DNA of 11,600 nucleotides. Source: Natronohydrobacter sp. (GTDB lineage Bacteria; Pseudomonadota; Alphaproteobacteria; Rhodobacterales; Rhodobacteraceae). The stretch spans positions 1-11,600 of the forward strand of contig SKGU01000143.1 of the NCBI GenBank assembly GCA_007117255.1. Reading direction: 5' to 3'. How positions within the stretch are numbered: position 1 is the stretch's first letter; each line of letters opens with the position of its first letter. Below are positions 1 through 7,105 of the stretch, piece after piece. Below the pieces are notes generated by a model. The model had not been told where the DNA came from. It did not search any database and worked only from the letters and a program-made list of their open reading frames with translations. The position numbers and the translations under genes were made by a program.

Positions 1-605
1 CGAATATCACTTTCGACAATCTGGCACCCCTTTCGACCTACTTGGGAAAACCGGGCGATCCGGCCAAGGGTGGGTTGCCCTTTGACACCTATATGGCGCG
101 TCAGGATCAGCACCGCGCCGCCGAAATCGCAGCGCTGGCGGACACGCCGCATTTCATAGCCCGTGCCGAAGCGCTTTATGGCTACGCAAATTTCGTCTGC
201 GACACAGGCGGGTCGATCTGCGAAGTCATTGATCCCGACAATCGTGACGACCCGCTGATGTCCACGCTGGCCGCGCATGTGTTGCCAGTCTGGATCAAGG
301 GCTCTGACGCGCATACGGCTGAATTGATCCGTCGCTTTGATCGCGCCCCAAAGCCCATGTATTACCAACCGGATTTCCTGAATACCGCTTGGGCAGACTA
401 TCAATCCGAGACTGGCCAAGCGCCAGATCAGATCAACCCGGATGATTTCGTGCGCTGGACCTATGCCCGCGCCCTGGCGCATCGTGCGCCACGCTATGCG
501 GCCATGGCCCGCAATTGGGGCATCACAGTCACCGCCGAAGAAGTCGCTGACATCCGAACGGCACCCGATGCCATAGACCTTATTGCCACCAAGCTGCCGG
601 ACTGA
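1..605 (+). CDS. C-terminal part of a conserved Rhodobacteraceae ATPase-like protein (5' end outside window)
   Basis: The reading frame is open from base 3 (first residues NITFDNLAPLSTYLGKPGDP) to the TGA at 603-605, so the real start lies upstream; a TTG at 42 is not a convincing start because the coding sequence plainly continues through it. About 200 residues are visible. From memory, the stretch around the NLAPLSTYLGKPGDP and APKPMYYQP segments matches a conserved Rhodobacteraceae protein usually labelled a P-loop ATPase. The Walker A region would be in the missing N-terminus, so the nucleotide-binding assignment cannot be confirmed here. The visible part has no signal peptide or membrane segment and looks like a soluble cytoplasmic protein. 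Its stop codon overlaps the Shine-Dalgarno of metA, which starts 9 nt downstream, so the two are almost certainly co-transcribed. The substrate and role are unknown. Confidence 0.6.
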   Translation, partial: NITFDNLAPLSTYLGKPGDPAKGGLPFDTYMARQDQHRAAEIAALADTPHFIARAEALYGYANFVCDTGGSICEVIDPDNRDDPLMSTLAAHVLPVWIKGSDAHTAELIRRFDRAPKPMYYQPDFLNTAWADYQSETGQAPDQINPDDFVRWTYARALAHRAPRYAAMARNWGITVTAEEVADIRTAPDAIDLIATKLPD

Positions 606-614
606 GGAGCACGC

Positions 615-1532
615 ATGCCCATCAAACTGCCAGAAACCCTGCCCGCCTTCGACGTGCTCACGCGCGAAGGTGTGATGGTGATGTCAGACACGGCCGCAGC
701 GCGACAGGATATCCGCCCCCTGCGCATCGGGCTTCTGAACCTGATGCCAAAGAAGATCCAGACCGAAACACAATTCGCCCGGCTGATCGGCGCCACGCCC
801 CTGCAAATCGAATTCTCGCTGATCCGCATGTCAGAGCATGAGACCAAGAACACAGCCGCCGAGCATATGGCCGAATTCTACCGCCCCTTTCAGGAGGTCA
901 AGGACGAGCGTTTCGACGGGTTGATCATCACAGGCGCACCGATTGAACATCTGCCCTACGAAGAGGTCACTTACTGGGACGAATTGACTGAAGTGTTCAA
1001 CTGGACGCAAACCCATGTTCACCAGACATTTGGCGTTTGCTGGGGCGGCATGGCCATGCTCTGGCACTTCTATGGCATTGCGAAACATATGCTGGACGCC
1101 AAGGCGTTCGGGTGTTTCCGGCACCGCAATCTGGTGCCGACCTCGCCCTATCTGCGCGGGTTTTCGGATGATGTGCTGATTCCGGTCAGCCGCTGGACGG
1201 AATTGCGCCAGTCCGAAATCGATGCGGTCGCGGGCCTGAACACATTGATCGGCTCGGACCAGGTCGGACCCTGCCTGATTGAAGATCCCGCACATCGTGC
1301 GCTGATGATCCTCAACCACTTCGAGTATGACAGCACCACGCTGAAAGAAGAATATGACCGCGATATCGCCAGCGGCAAATCGATCAATGTTCCTTCAAAC
1401 TATTATCCAGATGATAATCCCGCGAGGATGCCAATGAACCGCTGGAGAAGTCATGCGCATCTCCTATATGGAAACTGGATCAACCAGATATACCAGACAA
1501 CACCTTATGACCTTGCTCAGATCGGCCAGTAA
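615..1532 (+). CDS. metA: Homoserine O-acyltransferase MetA (predicted acetyl-CoA dependent)
   Basis: A 305-residue cytoplasmic enzyme of the MetA/HTS family (glutamine-amidotransferase-like fold). It acylates the hydroxyl of L-homoserine, the first committed step of methionine synthesis. The expected catalytic residues sit at the family's usual numbers: nucleophile Cys142 (GVCWGGM), and His235 and Glu237 in NHFEYD. The C-terminal WRSHAHLL and TPYDL segments are also typical. Residue 111 is Glu (GAPIEHLP). In the family, Glu at this position goes with acetyl-CoA use, and Gly, as in E. coli (GAPLG), with succinyl-CoA use. The product is therefore predicted to be O-acetylhomoserine, despite the common 'succinyltransferase' label. 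The ATG at 615 has a GAGGAG Shine-Dalgarno (604-609) overlapping the preceding stop. No space remains for a SAM riboswitch directly upstream. The 3' end overlaps the next gene. Confidence 0.95.
   Translation: MPIKLPETLPAFDVLTREGVMVMSDTAAARQDIRPLRIGLLNLMPKKIQTETQFARLIGATPLQIEFSLIRMSEHETKNTAAEHMAEFYRPFQEVKDERFDGLIITGAPIEHLPYEEVTYWDELTEVFNWTQTHVHQTFGVCWGGMAMLWHFYGIAKHMLDAKAFGCFRHRNLVPTSPYLRGFSDDVLIPVSRWTELRQSEIDAVAGLNTLIGSDQVGPCLIEDPAHRALMILNHFEYDSTTLKEEYDRDIASGKSINVPSNYYPDDNPARMPMNRWRSHAHLLYGNWINQIYQTTPYDLAQIGQ
1444..1452 (+). promoter_or_regulatory. Shine-Dalgarno inside metA that would serve an early start (ATG 1453) of the downstream hydrolase
   Basis: GGAGAAG at 1444-1450 lies 5 nt (counting from GGAG) before the ATG at 1453, which is in frame with the hydrolase. 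In the metA frame this is the end of Trp plus AGA-AGT, coding the conserved Arg-Ser of WRSHAH. These are the only AGA and the only AGT codons in metA. The ATG at 1507 lacks a comparable site. The alternative start would add 18 residues before a normal lipoprotein signal peptide. Confidence 0.4.
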
Positions 1533-2454
1533 ATTTGCGGGCATCGCCTTGCTGACCGCGCTTTTCGCGGCCTGCTCGGTAAGCCAGGAGACGCAGATGG
1601 CCCATGCCGAAACCCCGCCCGAAGGGGCTTTTGTCGATCTGCCGCAAGGGCGCATTCATGCAATCGTGCGCGGGCAAGGGCCGGATCTGGTGATGATCCA
1701 CGGTGCAAACGGCAATGCGCGCGATTTCAGCTTTGATCTGATCGACCGTATGGCGGGCGAATTTCGAGTCATCGCCTTTGACCGCCCCGGTTTCGGCTTC
1801 TCGGATGATTTCGGCGGGGTGGAAAGCCCCATCGATCAGGCCGATATCCTGCGTGCGGCAGCGCACAGGCTGGATGTCGAAAACCCGATTGTGCTAGGCC
1901 ATTCCTATGGTGGCGCGGTCGCGCTGGCCTGGGCCTTGCGCGCGCCGGATGATGTGGCCGGGCTGACCCTGTTGGCACCCGTCACTCACCCATGGCCGGG
2001 CGATCTGGGGCTGTGGTATCGCATCACCGCCTCGCCACTCGGGCGCTATCTGATCCTGCCCACCATCGCGGCCCTTGCGCCGCGCAGTGCTGTGCAGAAC
2101 ACGCTGGCGAATGTCTTTGCACCCGATCCGGTGCCAGATGGATATCTTGATCATCTTGGCTTCAACCTGACAATGCGGCGCGGGCAATTGTCATTGAATG
2201 CACAGCAGGTCAACAGCCTGATTGACTATGTGGATGCAATGCATACTGGCTATCCTGCGCTCACCATGCCGATCGAGATTGTTCACGGCACTGCAGACAA
2301 GACGGTCTATATCGGCATACATTCAGAGCGGATGGTGCAAGAAGTCGAAAGTGCGAACCTTACAACGCTCGATAATGTCGGTCATATGCCCCATCACGCA
2401 CATCCCGACATCGTGGCAGAGGCCATCCGCCGGACCCGCGACCGTGCACCGTAG
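1507..2454 (+). CDS. Alpha/beta-hydrolase with lipoprotein signal peptide
   Basis: From the ATG at 1507 this is 315 residues, overlapping metA by 26 nt. An earlier in-frame ATG at 1453 (333 residues, 80-nt overlap) has a much better Shine-Dalgarno; I prefer 1507 because it gives a normal-length signal peptide. The N-terminus is MTLLRSASK followed by a hydrophobic stretch and LFAAC, an acceptable lipobox with the lipidated Cys at 23 and Ser at +2, so the protein is probably anchored in the outer membrane. The alpha/beta-hydrolase fold is clear: oxyanion HG (MIHGANGN), nucleophile elbow GHSYGG (Ser133), acid in HGTADK (Asp264) and His293 in GHMPHH. A cap region lies roughly between residues 160 and 245. 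The substrate cannot be told; esterase, lipase or epoxide-hydrolase-like activities are all possible. Co-transcription with metA is likely from the overlap, but a methionine role is not implied. Confidence 0.85.
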   Translation: MTLLRSASKFAGIALLTALFAACSVSQETQMAHAETPPEGAFVDLPQGRIHAIVRGQGPDLVMIHGANGNARDFSFDLIDRMAGEFRVIAFDRPGFGFSDDFGGVESPIDQADILRAAAHRLDVENPIVLGHSYGGAVALAWALRAPDDVAGLTLLAPVTHPWPGDLGLWYRITASPLGRYLILPTIAALAPRSAVQNTLANVFAPDPVPDGYLDHLGFNLTMRRGQLSLNAQQVNSLIDYVDAMHTGYPALTMPIEIVHGTADKTVYIGIHSERMVQEVESANLTTLDNVGHMPHHAHPDIVAEAIRRTRDRAP

Positions 2455-2479
2455 GGTGCGTGCTCAGCACGCACCCTAC
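2451..2479. repeat. Perfect 29-bp palindrome between convergent genes, REP-like or bidirectional terminator
   Basis: The left arm GTAGGGTGCGTGCT (2451-2464) is the exact reverse complement of AGCACGCACCCTAC (2466-2479), with a single C at 2465 in the centre. The stop codon TAG of the hydrolase (2452-2454) is inside the left arm, and the pepF stop (2490-2488) is only 8 bp beyond the right arm. No T-run follows on either strand, so it is not a classic intrinsic terminator. It could still stop or stabilise both converging transcripts. Its shape and position resemble short palindromic elements dispersed at gene ends in Rhodobacteraceae genomes, but I see only this one copy in the window. Confidence 0.75.
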
Positions 2480-2487
2480 CAGACCCA

Positions 2488-4293
2488 TCACTCCATCGCT
2501 TCCAGCTCGTCGATAAACCCCTCGATCATCGCCAGCCCCTTGTCCCAGAAAGCCGGGTCCGAGGCATCCAACCCGAATGGTGCCAGCAATTCCTTGTGAT
2601 GCTTCGATCCGCCCGCTTTCAGCATCTCGAAATACTTGTCCTGAAACCCTTCGGGCGCGGCCTCATAGGCGGCATAAAGCGCATTCACCAGCCCGTCCCC
2701 GAAGGCATAGGCATAGACATAGAAGGGCGAATGCACGAAATGCGGGATATAGGACCAGAAGGTCTCATAGCCTTCCATGAAATTGAACACCGGCCCCAGA
2801 CTTTGCGCCTGCACCGACATCCAGAGCGCGTTGATATCCTCCGGCGTCAACTCGCCCTCGCGCCGCGCCGCGTGCAGCTTGCATTCAAAATCATAGAACG
2901 CGATCTGGCGCACGACTGTGTTGATCATGTCCTCGACCTTGCCCGCCAACAGAACCTTGCGTTCCTCGGTCGTTTTCGCCTTTTCCAGCATCCGGCGGAA
3001 GGTGAGCATTTCACCAAAGACAGAAGCCGTTTCCGCCAGCGTCAGCGGGGTTGAGGACAAAAGCTCCCCCTGACCCGCCGCGAGCCGCTGATGCACGCCA
3101 TGACCCAACTCATGCGCCAGCGTCATCACATCGCGCGGCTTGCCCAGATAGTTCAGCATCACGAAAGGATGCGCGTCCGTGACGGTCGGATGCGCGAAAG
3201 CGCCGGGAGCCTTGCCTGGCTTCACAGCAGCGTCGGTCCAGCCTTGCGAAAAGAACGGCTCTGCCAGTTCCGCAAGCTGCGGCGAGAAACCTGCATAAGC
3301 ATCAAGCACCGTTTCGCGCGCCTCATCCCAGCCAATCTTGCGCGGGGCTTCCAGCGGCAGGGGCGCATTGCGGTCCCAGACCTCCATCTGATCCAGCCCC
3401 AGCCATTTCGCTTTCAGCGCGTAATAGCGGTGCGACAGGCGCGGATAAGCCGCGACAACCGCATTGCGCAGCGCCTCTACCACTTCCGGCTCCACATGGT
3501 TCGACAGGTGCCGACCCGTCTGCGGCGTGGGCATCTTGCGCCAACGGTCTTCGACCTCTTTCTCTTTTGCCAGCGTATTATGAACCCGCGCAAACAGCTT
3601 GATATTCTTACCAAATACCTCGGACAAGGCGCGCGCACCCGCTTCGCGCTTCGCCCGGTCAGGATCAGTCAGCAGGTTCAGCGTGGCTTCAAGCCCCAGC
3701 GGCTCTTCTTCGCCCTCTACCTCGAATTCCAGACCGGCCATGGTCTCATCAAACAGCCGGTTCCATGCAGAAGCGCCCACAACCGACTGATCGTGCAGAA
3801 ATTTCTCCAATTCATCGGACAGCTGATAGGGCCGCATCGCGCGCATCCGCTCGAAGACAGGCCGGTAGCGCGCCAGATCTCCATTCGCAGTGAGAAGCGC
3901 ATCAAAAGCTGCATCCTCGATCCTGTTCATTTCCAATGAGAAAAACACCAAAGGCGTGGTGGCATTGGTCACGCGGTCCTGCGCATCAGCCATGAATTTC
4001 GCGCGCGACGGATCAATCGTGTTCTGATAATAACGCAGTCCAGCATAGGACATCAGCCGCCCGGCCACCATGTCGATCTTCTCGTAGCGGCGCACACAAT
4101 CGAGCATCGCGCTTGCATCCAACTGCGCGAGCTTCCCCTCGTAAGTCTTTGCGAAATCAGCGCATTCCTGTGTCAGCCAATCAAAGTCACGGCTTAATTC
4201 GGGCGCATCCGGCCCAGTATACAGCGCCGAGAAATCCCATTCGGGAAGATCGCCAAATTCAGTTTTCGTCACATTGCGGTCGTCAAAGGCCAT
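2488..4293 (-). CDS. pepF: M3-family oligoendopeptidase F
   Basis: A 601-residue zinc metallopeptidase of family M3, the usual length for PepF. It is expected to cut short peptides in the cytoplasm; no signal peptide is visible. The zinc motif is HELGH at residues 394-398 (VMTLAHELGHGVHQ), with Glu421 in LTLAETASVFGE as the likely third ligand. Other family segments are present, including the C-terminal HFVHSPFYVYAYAFGDGLVNALY region, which belongs to the substrate-binding channel. The ATG at 4293 has a strong AGGAGA Shine-Dalgarno (minus-strand complement of 4299-4304), 5 nt before the start. It is the last gene of a leftward run after anmK and the DUF4389 gene, with a 57-nt gap before it that holds two short hairpins. 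It ends against the 29-bp palindrome, facing the hydrolase gene. Confidence 0.95.
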   Translation of the reverse strand: MAFDDRNVTKTEFGDLPEWDFSALYTGPDAPELSRDFDWLTQECADFAKTYEGKLAQLDASAMLDCVRRYEKIDMVAGRLMSYAGLRYYQNTIDPSRAKFMADAQDRVTNATTPLVFFSLEMNRIEDAAFDALLTANGDLARYRPVFERMRAMRPYQLSDELEKFLHDQSVVGASAWNRLFDETMAGLEFEVEGEEEPLGLEATLNLLTDPDRAKREAGARALSEVFGKNIKLFARVHNTLAKEKEVEDRWRKMPTPQTGRHLSNHVEPEVVEALRNAVVAAYPRLSHRYYALKAKWLGLDQMEVWDRNAPLPLEAPRKIGWDEARETVLDAYAGFSPQLAELAEPFFSQGWTDAAVKPGKAPGAFAHPTVTDAHPFVMLNYLGKPRDVMTLAHELGHGVHQRLAAGQGELLSSTPLTLAETASVFGEMLTFRRMLEKAKTTEERKVLLAGKVEDMINTVVRQIAFYDFECKLHAARREGELTPEDINALWMSVQAQSLGPVFNFMEGYETFWSYIPHFVHSPFYVYAYAFGDGLVNALYAAYEAAPEGFQDKYFEMLKAGGSKHHKELLAPFGLDASDPAFWDKGLAMIEGFIDELEAME

Positions 4294-4304
4294 GCCTGTC
4301 TCCT

Positions 4305-4340
4305 GTCTGTTGCCACAGACTTAGGGTGCATACTGCGCCC
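4305..4340 (-). promoter_or_regulatory. Two adjacent small hairpins in the pepF leader
   Basis: GTCTGT (4305-4310) pairs with ACAGAC (4315-4320) around a TGCC loop, directly next to the pepF Shine-Dalgarno. A second dyad, GGGTGCA (4324-4330) and TGCGCCC (4334-4340), pairs over 7 positions with one imperfect pair: a T·G wobble in the plus-strand reading, a C-A mismatch in the leftward mRNA. Together they fill most of the 57-nt gap between the DUF4389 stop and pepF. They could act as an mRNA processing or attenuation point. Such short stems also arise by chance. Confidence 0.3.
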
Positions 4341-4350
4341 CCGCAAGCAC

Positions 4351-4641
4351 TCAGTCCATCTCCTTGAAGGGCCAAGGCTTCGCATCGGTCGCAATCGACA
4401 TGTAGCGCGCGGCCTTTGCGACCCAAGCGCCCACCATACAGCCAAAATCGGCCAGGCGTTCATTGGGTTGGCGCTGGTCAATCAACAAAATTATGAACTG
4501 AATGATCGCAATCAAAAACAGAATCGATTGCGCGACGGAAATCATCGCCGCGATGATCAGCATGAACACCAGCCGTTTCCAGAGCGGTTCTTCGGATTTG
4601 TCCAAAGGGGCCGTCGGGCGGTCGTCGTCAACATCCTGCAT
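4351..4641 (-). CDS. DUF4389 small membrane protein
   Basis: A 96-residue protein matching the DUF4389 family. The layout is an acidic, hydrophilic N-terminus (residues 1-20), a PLWKRLVFML entry, one long hydrophobic stretch about residues 24-54 (one long or two short membrane helices), then a conserved-looking cytoplasmic tail ending in KPWPFKEMD. Family members are mostly uncharacterised inner-membrane proteins, often called lipase-associated from domain fusions; nothing here supports a specific function. The start ATG at 4641 has a GGAGAG Shine-Dalgarno (complement of 4647-4652), 5 nt before the start. It begins 15 nt after the anmK stop and precedes pepF by 57 nt, so the three leftward genes are probably one transcript. 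Confidence 0.85.
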   Translation of the reverse strand: MQDVDDDRPTAPLDKSEEPLWKRLVFMLIIAAMISVAQSILFLIAIIQFIILLIDQRQPNERLADFGCMVGAWVAKAARYMSIATDAKPWPFKEMD

Positions 4642-4656
4642 GGCAACTCTCCGTTA

Positions 4657-5748
4657 TCAGGGTGCGCTGATCTGCCCGCCACCCACTGATGCCGCAACCC
4701 CGGTGGTTGATGGGCAGGAGGTCGGCAGGCCCCGCGCGACCCGCATGGCCAGATAGGCAAAAGCCTGCGCCTCGATCATGTCGCCGTCAAGCCCTGCGGT
4801 CTCAATCGGCACCACTTCGGCAGGCAGATGCGCACCGAGCCGCGCCATCAGATCAGAATTATGCCGCCCGCCCCCACACACCAGCACCCGCGCGGGCATT
4901 TCAGGCAGGTGATCGAAGCCCGCAGCGACCGACGCCGCAACACATTCCGAAAGCGTTGCCAGTGCATCCGCATCCCTCAGACACGCCACGCGTTCCGCAA
5001 GCCCCGGAAAATCGCGATCCAGCGATTTGGGGGGCACACGCAAGAAGTAAGGCGCATTCAGGAAGTCCCGCACAACATCCATATCCGGGGTGCCGGTTGC
5101 GGCCATCGCACCGCCCTCATCGCGCGACTGTCCAAGGCGGTTATGGCACAGATCATCCATTGGTGCATTGGCGGGGCCGGTATCAAAGGCCAATAGCGCG
5201 CCGGGTGCCTCTGGTATGTCAAGCCGCGGGTCTACCCATGTCAGATTACCCACCCCCCCAAGATTCAGGAATACCAGCGGTGCATCAGCGCCGATGTGGC
5301 GTGCAAGCGCGAAATGGTAGAACGGAGCCAGCGGCGCACCCTGCCCACCAAGCTTCACATCCGACGAGCGGAAGTCCCAGACCACCGGCAGCCCCGTGAC
5401 CAGCGCCAGCACATCGCCTGATCCGGCCTGATGTGTGCCGCGCCCGCGTGGATCATGCGCAAAGGTCTGGCCGTGAAAGCCGATCAGCTCGACATCCTCA
5501 AAGCGCGCGACAATCTCGGCATGGGCTGTCTCGACAATCTCGGCCGCTTCCTCGACGCCCGGATCGCCCGGCCAGCGCCCCATAGCTGCGCGCAAAACAA
5601 CGCGCTCGGCATCGGAGTAGGGCCGGAAGGCGGTCTGCCCGAAGGCACGGACGCGCTCGCCATCCGTGTCGAGCACAGCCGCATCCACCCCATCGAAAGA
5701 GGTGCCCGACATCAACCCCAACACACGCTTGAACCCGGATTTCATCAT
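4657..5748 (-). CDS. anmK: 1,6-anhydro-N-acetylmuramic acid kinase AnmK
   Basis: AnmK opens the 1,6-anhydro ring of anhydro-MurNAc and phosphorylates it with ATP to MurNAc-6-phosphate, the cytoplasmic step that returns peptidoglycan turnover sugar to metabolism. From the ATG at 5748 the protein is 363 residues, the usual family length. Visible family motifs are the phosphate-binding GLMSGTSFDGVD (11-22), GFHGQT (90-95), RSSDVKLGGQGAPLAP (127-142), FDTGPANAPMDD (188-199) and CGGGRHN (291-297). An in-frame ATG at 5790 would add 14 residues (MGRSIAVLWRKGKP) but has no Shine-Dalgarno and would leave only 23 bp to divergent tyrS. The 5748 start has a modest AAGGGA-like site upstream and puts the MSGTS motif at the normal distance. 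It is first in the leftward run with the DUF4389 gene and pepF. No murQ or cell-wall amidase is adjacent. Confidence 0.93.
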   Translation of the reverse strand: MMKSGFKRVLGLMSGTSFDGVDAAVLDTDGERVRAFGQTAFRPYSDAERVVLRAAMGRWPGDPGVEEAAEIVETAHAEIVARFEDVELIGFHGQTFAHDPRGRGTHQAGSGDVLALVTGLPVVWDFRSSDVKLGGQGAPLAPFYHFALARHIGADAPLVFLNLGGVGNLTWVDPRLDIPEAPGALLAFDTGPANAPMDDLCHNRLGQSRDEGGAMAATGTPDMDVVRDFLNAPYFLRVPPKSLDRDFPGLAERVACLRDADALATLSECVAASVAAGFDHLPEMPARVLVCGGGRHNSDLMARLGAHLPAEVVPIETAGLDGDMIEAQAFAYLAMRVARGLPTSCPSTTGVAASVGGGQISAP

Positions 5749-5813
5749 GGGCTTTCCCTTACGCCACAGCACAGCTATAGATCGCCCCATTCTGCCAGTC
5801 GGGACAAGCGAAA
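5749..5813. promoter_or_regulatory. Divergent promoter region between anmK and tyrS
   Basis: This 65-bp gap must drive transcription both ways unless promoters lie inside the genes. A CTATAG/TATAGA element at 5775-5781 is a candidate -10, and CTATAG is itself palindromic, so it could be read in either direction. The matching -35 is poor: TTCCCT about 17 bp upstream for tyrS, and none convincing for anmK. The call rests on gene orientation more than on the sequence boxes. Confidence 0.3.
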
Positions 5814-7064
5814 ATGACCTACACCCCCAAATCGGATTTCATCCGCATCATGCAGGAACGCGGTTTCCTCGCCGATTGCACGGATCTTCAGGGCCTTGAC
5901 GAGGCGCTGATCAATGGGGTGGTGCCCGCCTATATCGGCTATGACGCGACGGCGAAATCGCTGCATGTGGGCCATTTGCTGAATATCATGGTGCTACGCT
6001 GGTTCCAGAAAACCGGGCATAAACCAATCACGCTGATGGGCGGCGGCACGACCAAGGTGGGCGATCCTTCCTTCCGGTCGGAAGAACGCCCGCTTCTGGA
6101 TGCGGCAGCTATTGACAACAACATCAATGGCATGCAGCAGGTCTTTGCGAAATATCTGGCCTATGGTGATGGCCCACAAGACGCGATCATGCTCAACAAT
6201 GCCGAATGGCTGGACGGGCTGAATTACCTTGATTTCCTGCGCGATGTGGGGCGGCATTTCTCGGTCAACCGGATGCTGTCTTTTGAATCGGTCAAGTCAC
6301 GGCTGGATCGCGAGCAATCGCTGTCGTTCCTTGAATTCAACTACATGATCCTGCAAGCCTATGATTTCGTGGAAATTTACCGCCGTCATGGCTGCCTGTT
6401 GCAGATGGGCGGGTCGGATCAGTGGGGTAACATCGTCAACGGGATCGACCTTGCGCGCCGGATTGCCGACGCCGAGATCTACGGGCTGACGACGCCGCTT
6501 CTGACCACCTCTGACGGGCGCAAGATGGGCAAAAGCCAGGGCGGCGCGATCTGGCTGAATGCCGATATGCTGTCCCCTTATGAGTTCTGGCAATTCTGGC
6601 GCAACACCACCGATGCGGATGTCGGCCGCTTCCTGAAGCTTTACACAGAACTGCCGTTGGATGAGTGCAACCGCCTTGGCGCGCTGGAAGGGTCCGAGAT
6701 CAACGCGGCCAAGATCATTCTGGCCAATGAGGTCACAGCACTGTGCCACGGGGCGGATGCTGCGCAGGCCGCCGAGGCTACGGCGCGCGAGGTGTTCGAG
6801 AAGGGGGGCACGGGCGAAGAGTTACCGACGGTCGCGCTCAGTGCCGCGGATCTGGCCGAAGGACTGACAATGGCGCAGCTCTTCGTGCGCGCAGGATTGG
6901 CGAAATCCGGCAAGGACGCCAAGCGCCTGATTGCCGAAGGCGGCGCGCGCGCCAATGATGCGCCCGTGACAGATGCCGGGAAGATGGTCAGCGCGGATGA
7001 TCTGGATGCCCCGATGAAGCTGACCGCCGGGAAGAAGCGGCATGCATTGGTGACGCGCGATTAG
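5814..7064 (+). CDS. tyrS: Tyrosyl-tRNA synthetase
   Basis: A 416-residue class I aminoacyl-tRNA synthetase that attaches tyrosine to tRNA-Tyr in the cytoplasm. The HIGH signature appears as HVGH (51-54), and the second ATP signature as KMGKS (237-241), the Gly variant of KMSKS. Between them lie GGGTTKVGDPSFRSEER (76-92) and the tyrosine/tRNA site region QMGGSDQWGNIVNG (197-210). The C-terminus (about 350-412, MAQLFVRAGLAKSGKDAKRL onward) is an S4-type RNA-binding domain, as in the bacterial TyrRS clade. The ATG at 5814 begins the usual MTYTPKSDF N-terminus; the Shine-Dalgarno is weak. It is divergent from anmK and convergent with the DUF418 gene, so it is probably a single-gene transcript. 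No tyrosine T-box or other leader element is visible in the 65-bp upstream gap. Confidence 0.97.
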   Translation: MTYTPKSDFIRIMQERGFLADCTDLQGLDEALINGVVPAYIGYDATAKSLHVGHLLNIMVLRWFQKTGHKPITLMGGGTTKVGDPSFRSEERPLLDAAAIDNNINGMQQVFAKYLAYGDGPQDAIMLNNAEWLDGLNYLDFLRDVGRHFSVNRMLSFESVKSRLDREQSLSFLEFNYMILQAYDFVEIYRRHGCLLQMGGSDQWGNIVNGIDLARRIADAEIYGLTTPLLTTSDGRKMGKSQGGAIWLNADMLSPYEFWQFWRNTTDADVGRFLKLYTELPLDECNRLGALEGSEINAAKIILANEVTALCHGADAAQAAEATAREVFEKGGTGEELPTVALSAADLAEGLTMAQLFVRAGLAKSGKDAKRLIAEGGARANDAPVTDAGKMVSADDLDAPMKLTAGKKRHALVTRD

Positions 7065-7074
7065 GGTGGCAGTT

Positions 7075-7105
7075 GTTGCACGCGGCCACGGGCTTAGCGT
7101 GCAAC
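7075..7105. terminator. Dyad between convergent tyrS and the DUF418 gene
   Basis: GTTGCACGC (7075-7083) is the exact reverse complement of GCGTGCAAC (7097-7105), separated by 13 nt. The right arm covers the last three codons of the DUF418 gene, whose stop is at 7096-7094; the left arm lies 10 nt after the tyrS stop. There is no T-run and the loop is long, so termination in either direction is only a suggestion from position. Confidence 0.4.

Noticed and set aside
530..614. Possible SAM riboswitch before metA, as known in some alphaproteobacteria
   Set aside because: The DNA upstream of metA is coding sequence of the preceding gene up to 9 nt before the start, and I see no riboswitch core there.
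831..1319. 162-residue open frame on the minus strand opposite metA
   Set aside because: It is antisense to a fully convincing metA, with no recognisable motif or Shine-Dalgarno; it is explained by GC-rich codon structure.
3091..3939. 282-residue open frame on the plus strand opposite pepF
   Set aside because: It lies wholly antisense to a clear pepF with intact zinc motif, its product is rich in Arg, His and Gln, as expected of a shadow in high-GC DNA, and no domain or ribosome site is visible.
4689..5399. 236-residue open frame on the plus strand opposite anmK
   Set aside because: It is a Pro/Arg/Gln-rich shadow of the anmK coding strand.
5749..5790. Upstream start of anmK at 5790
   Set aside because: There is no ribosome site, it leaves 23 bp to divergent tyrS, and it shifts the MSGTS motif further from the N-terminus than is usual.
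5814..7064. KMGKS instead of KMSKS in TyrRS as a sign of a defective enzyme
   Set aside because: Variation at the Ser position of this signature is common in bacterial TyrRS, and the rest of the protein is complete.
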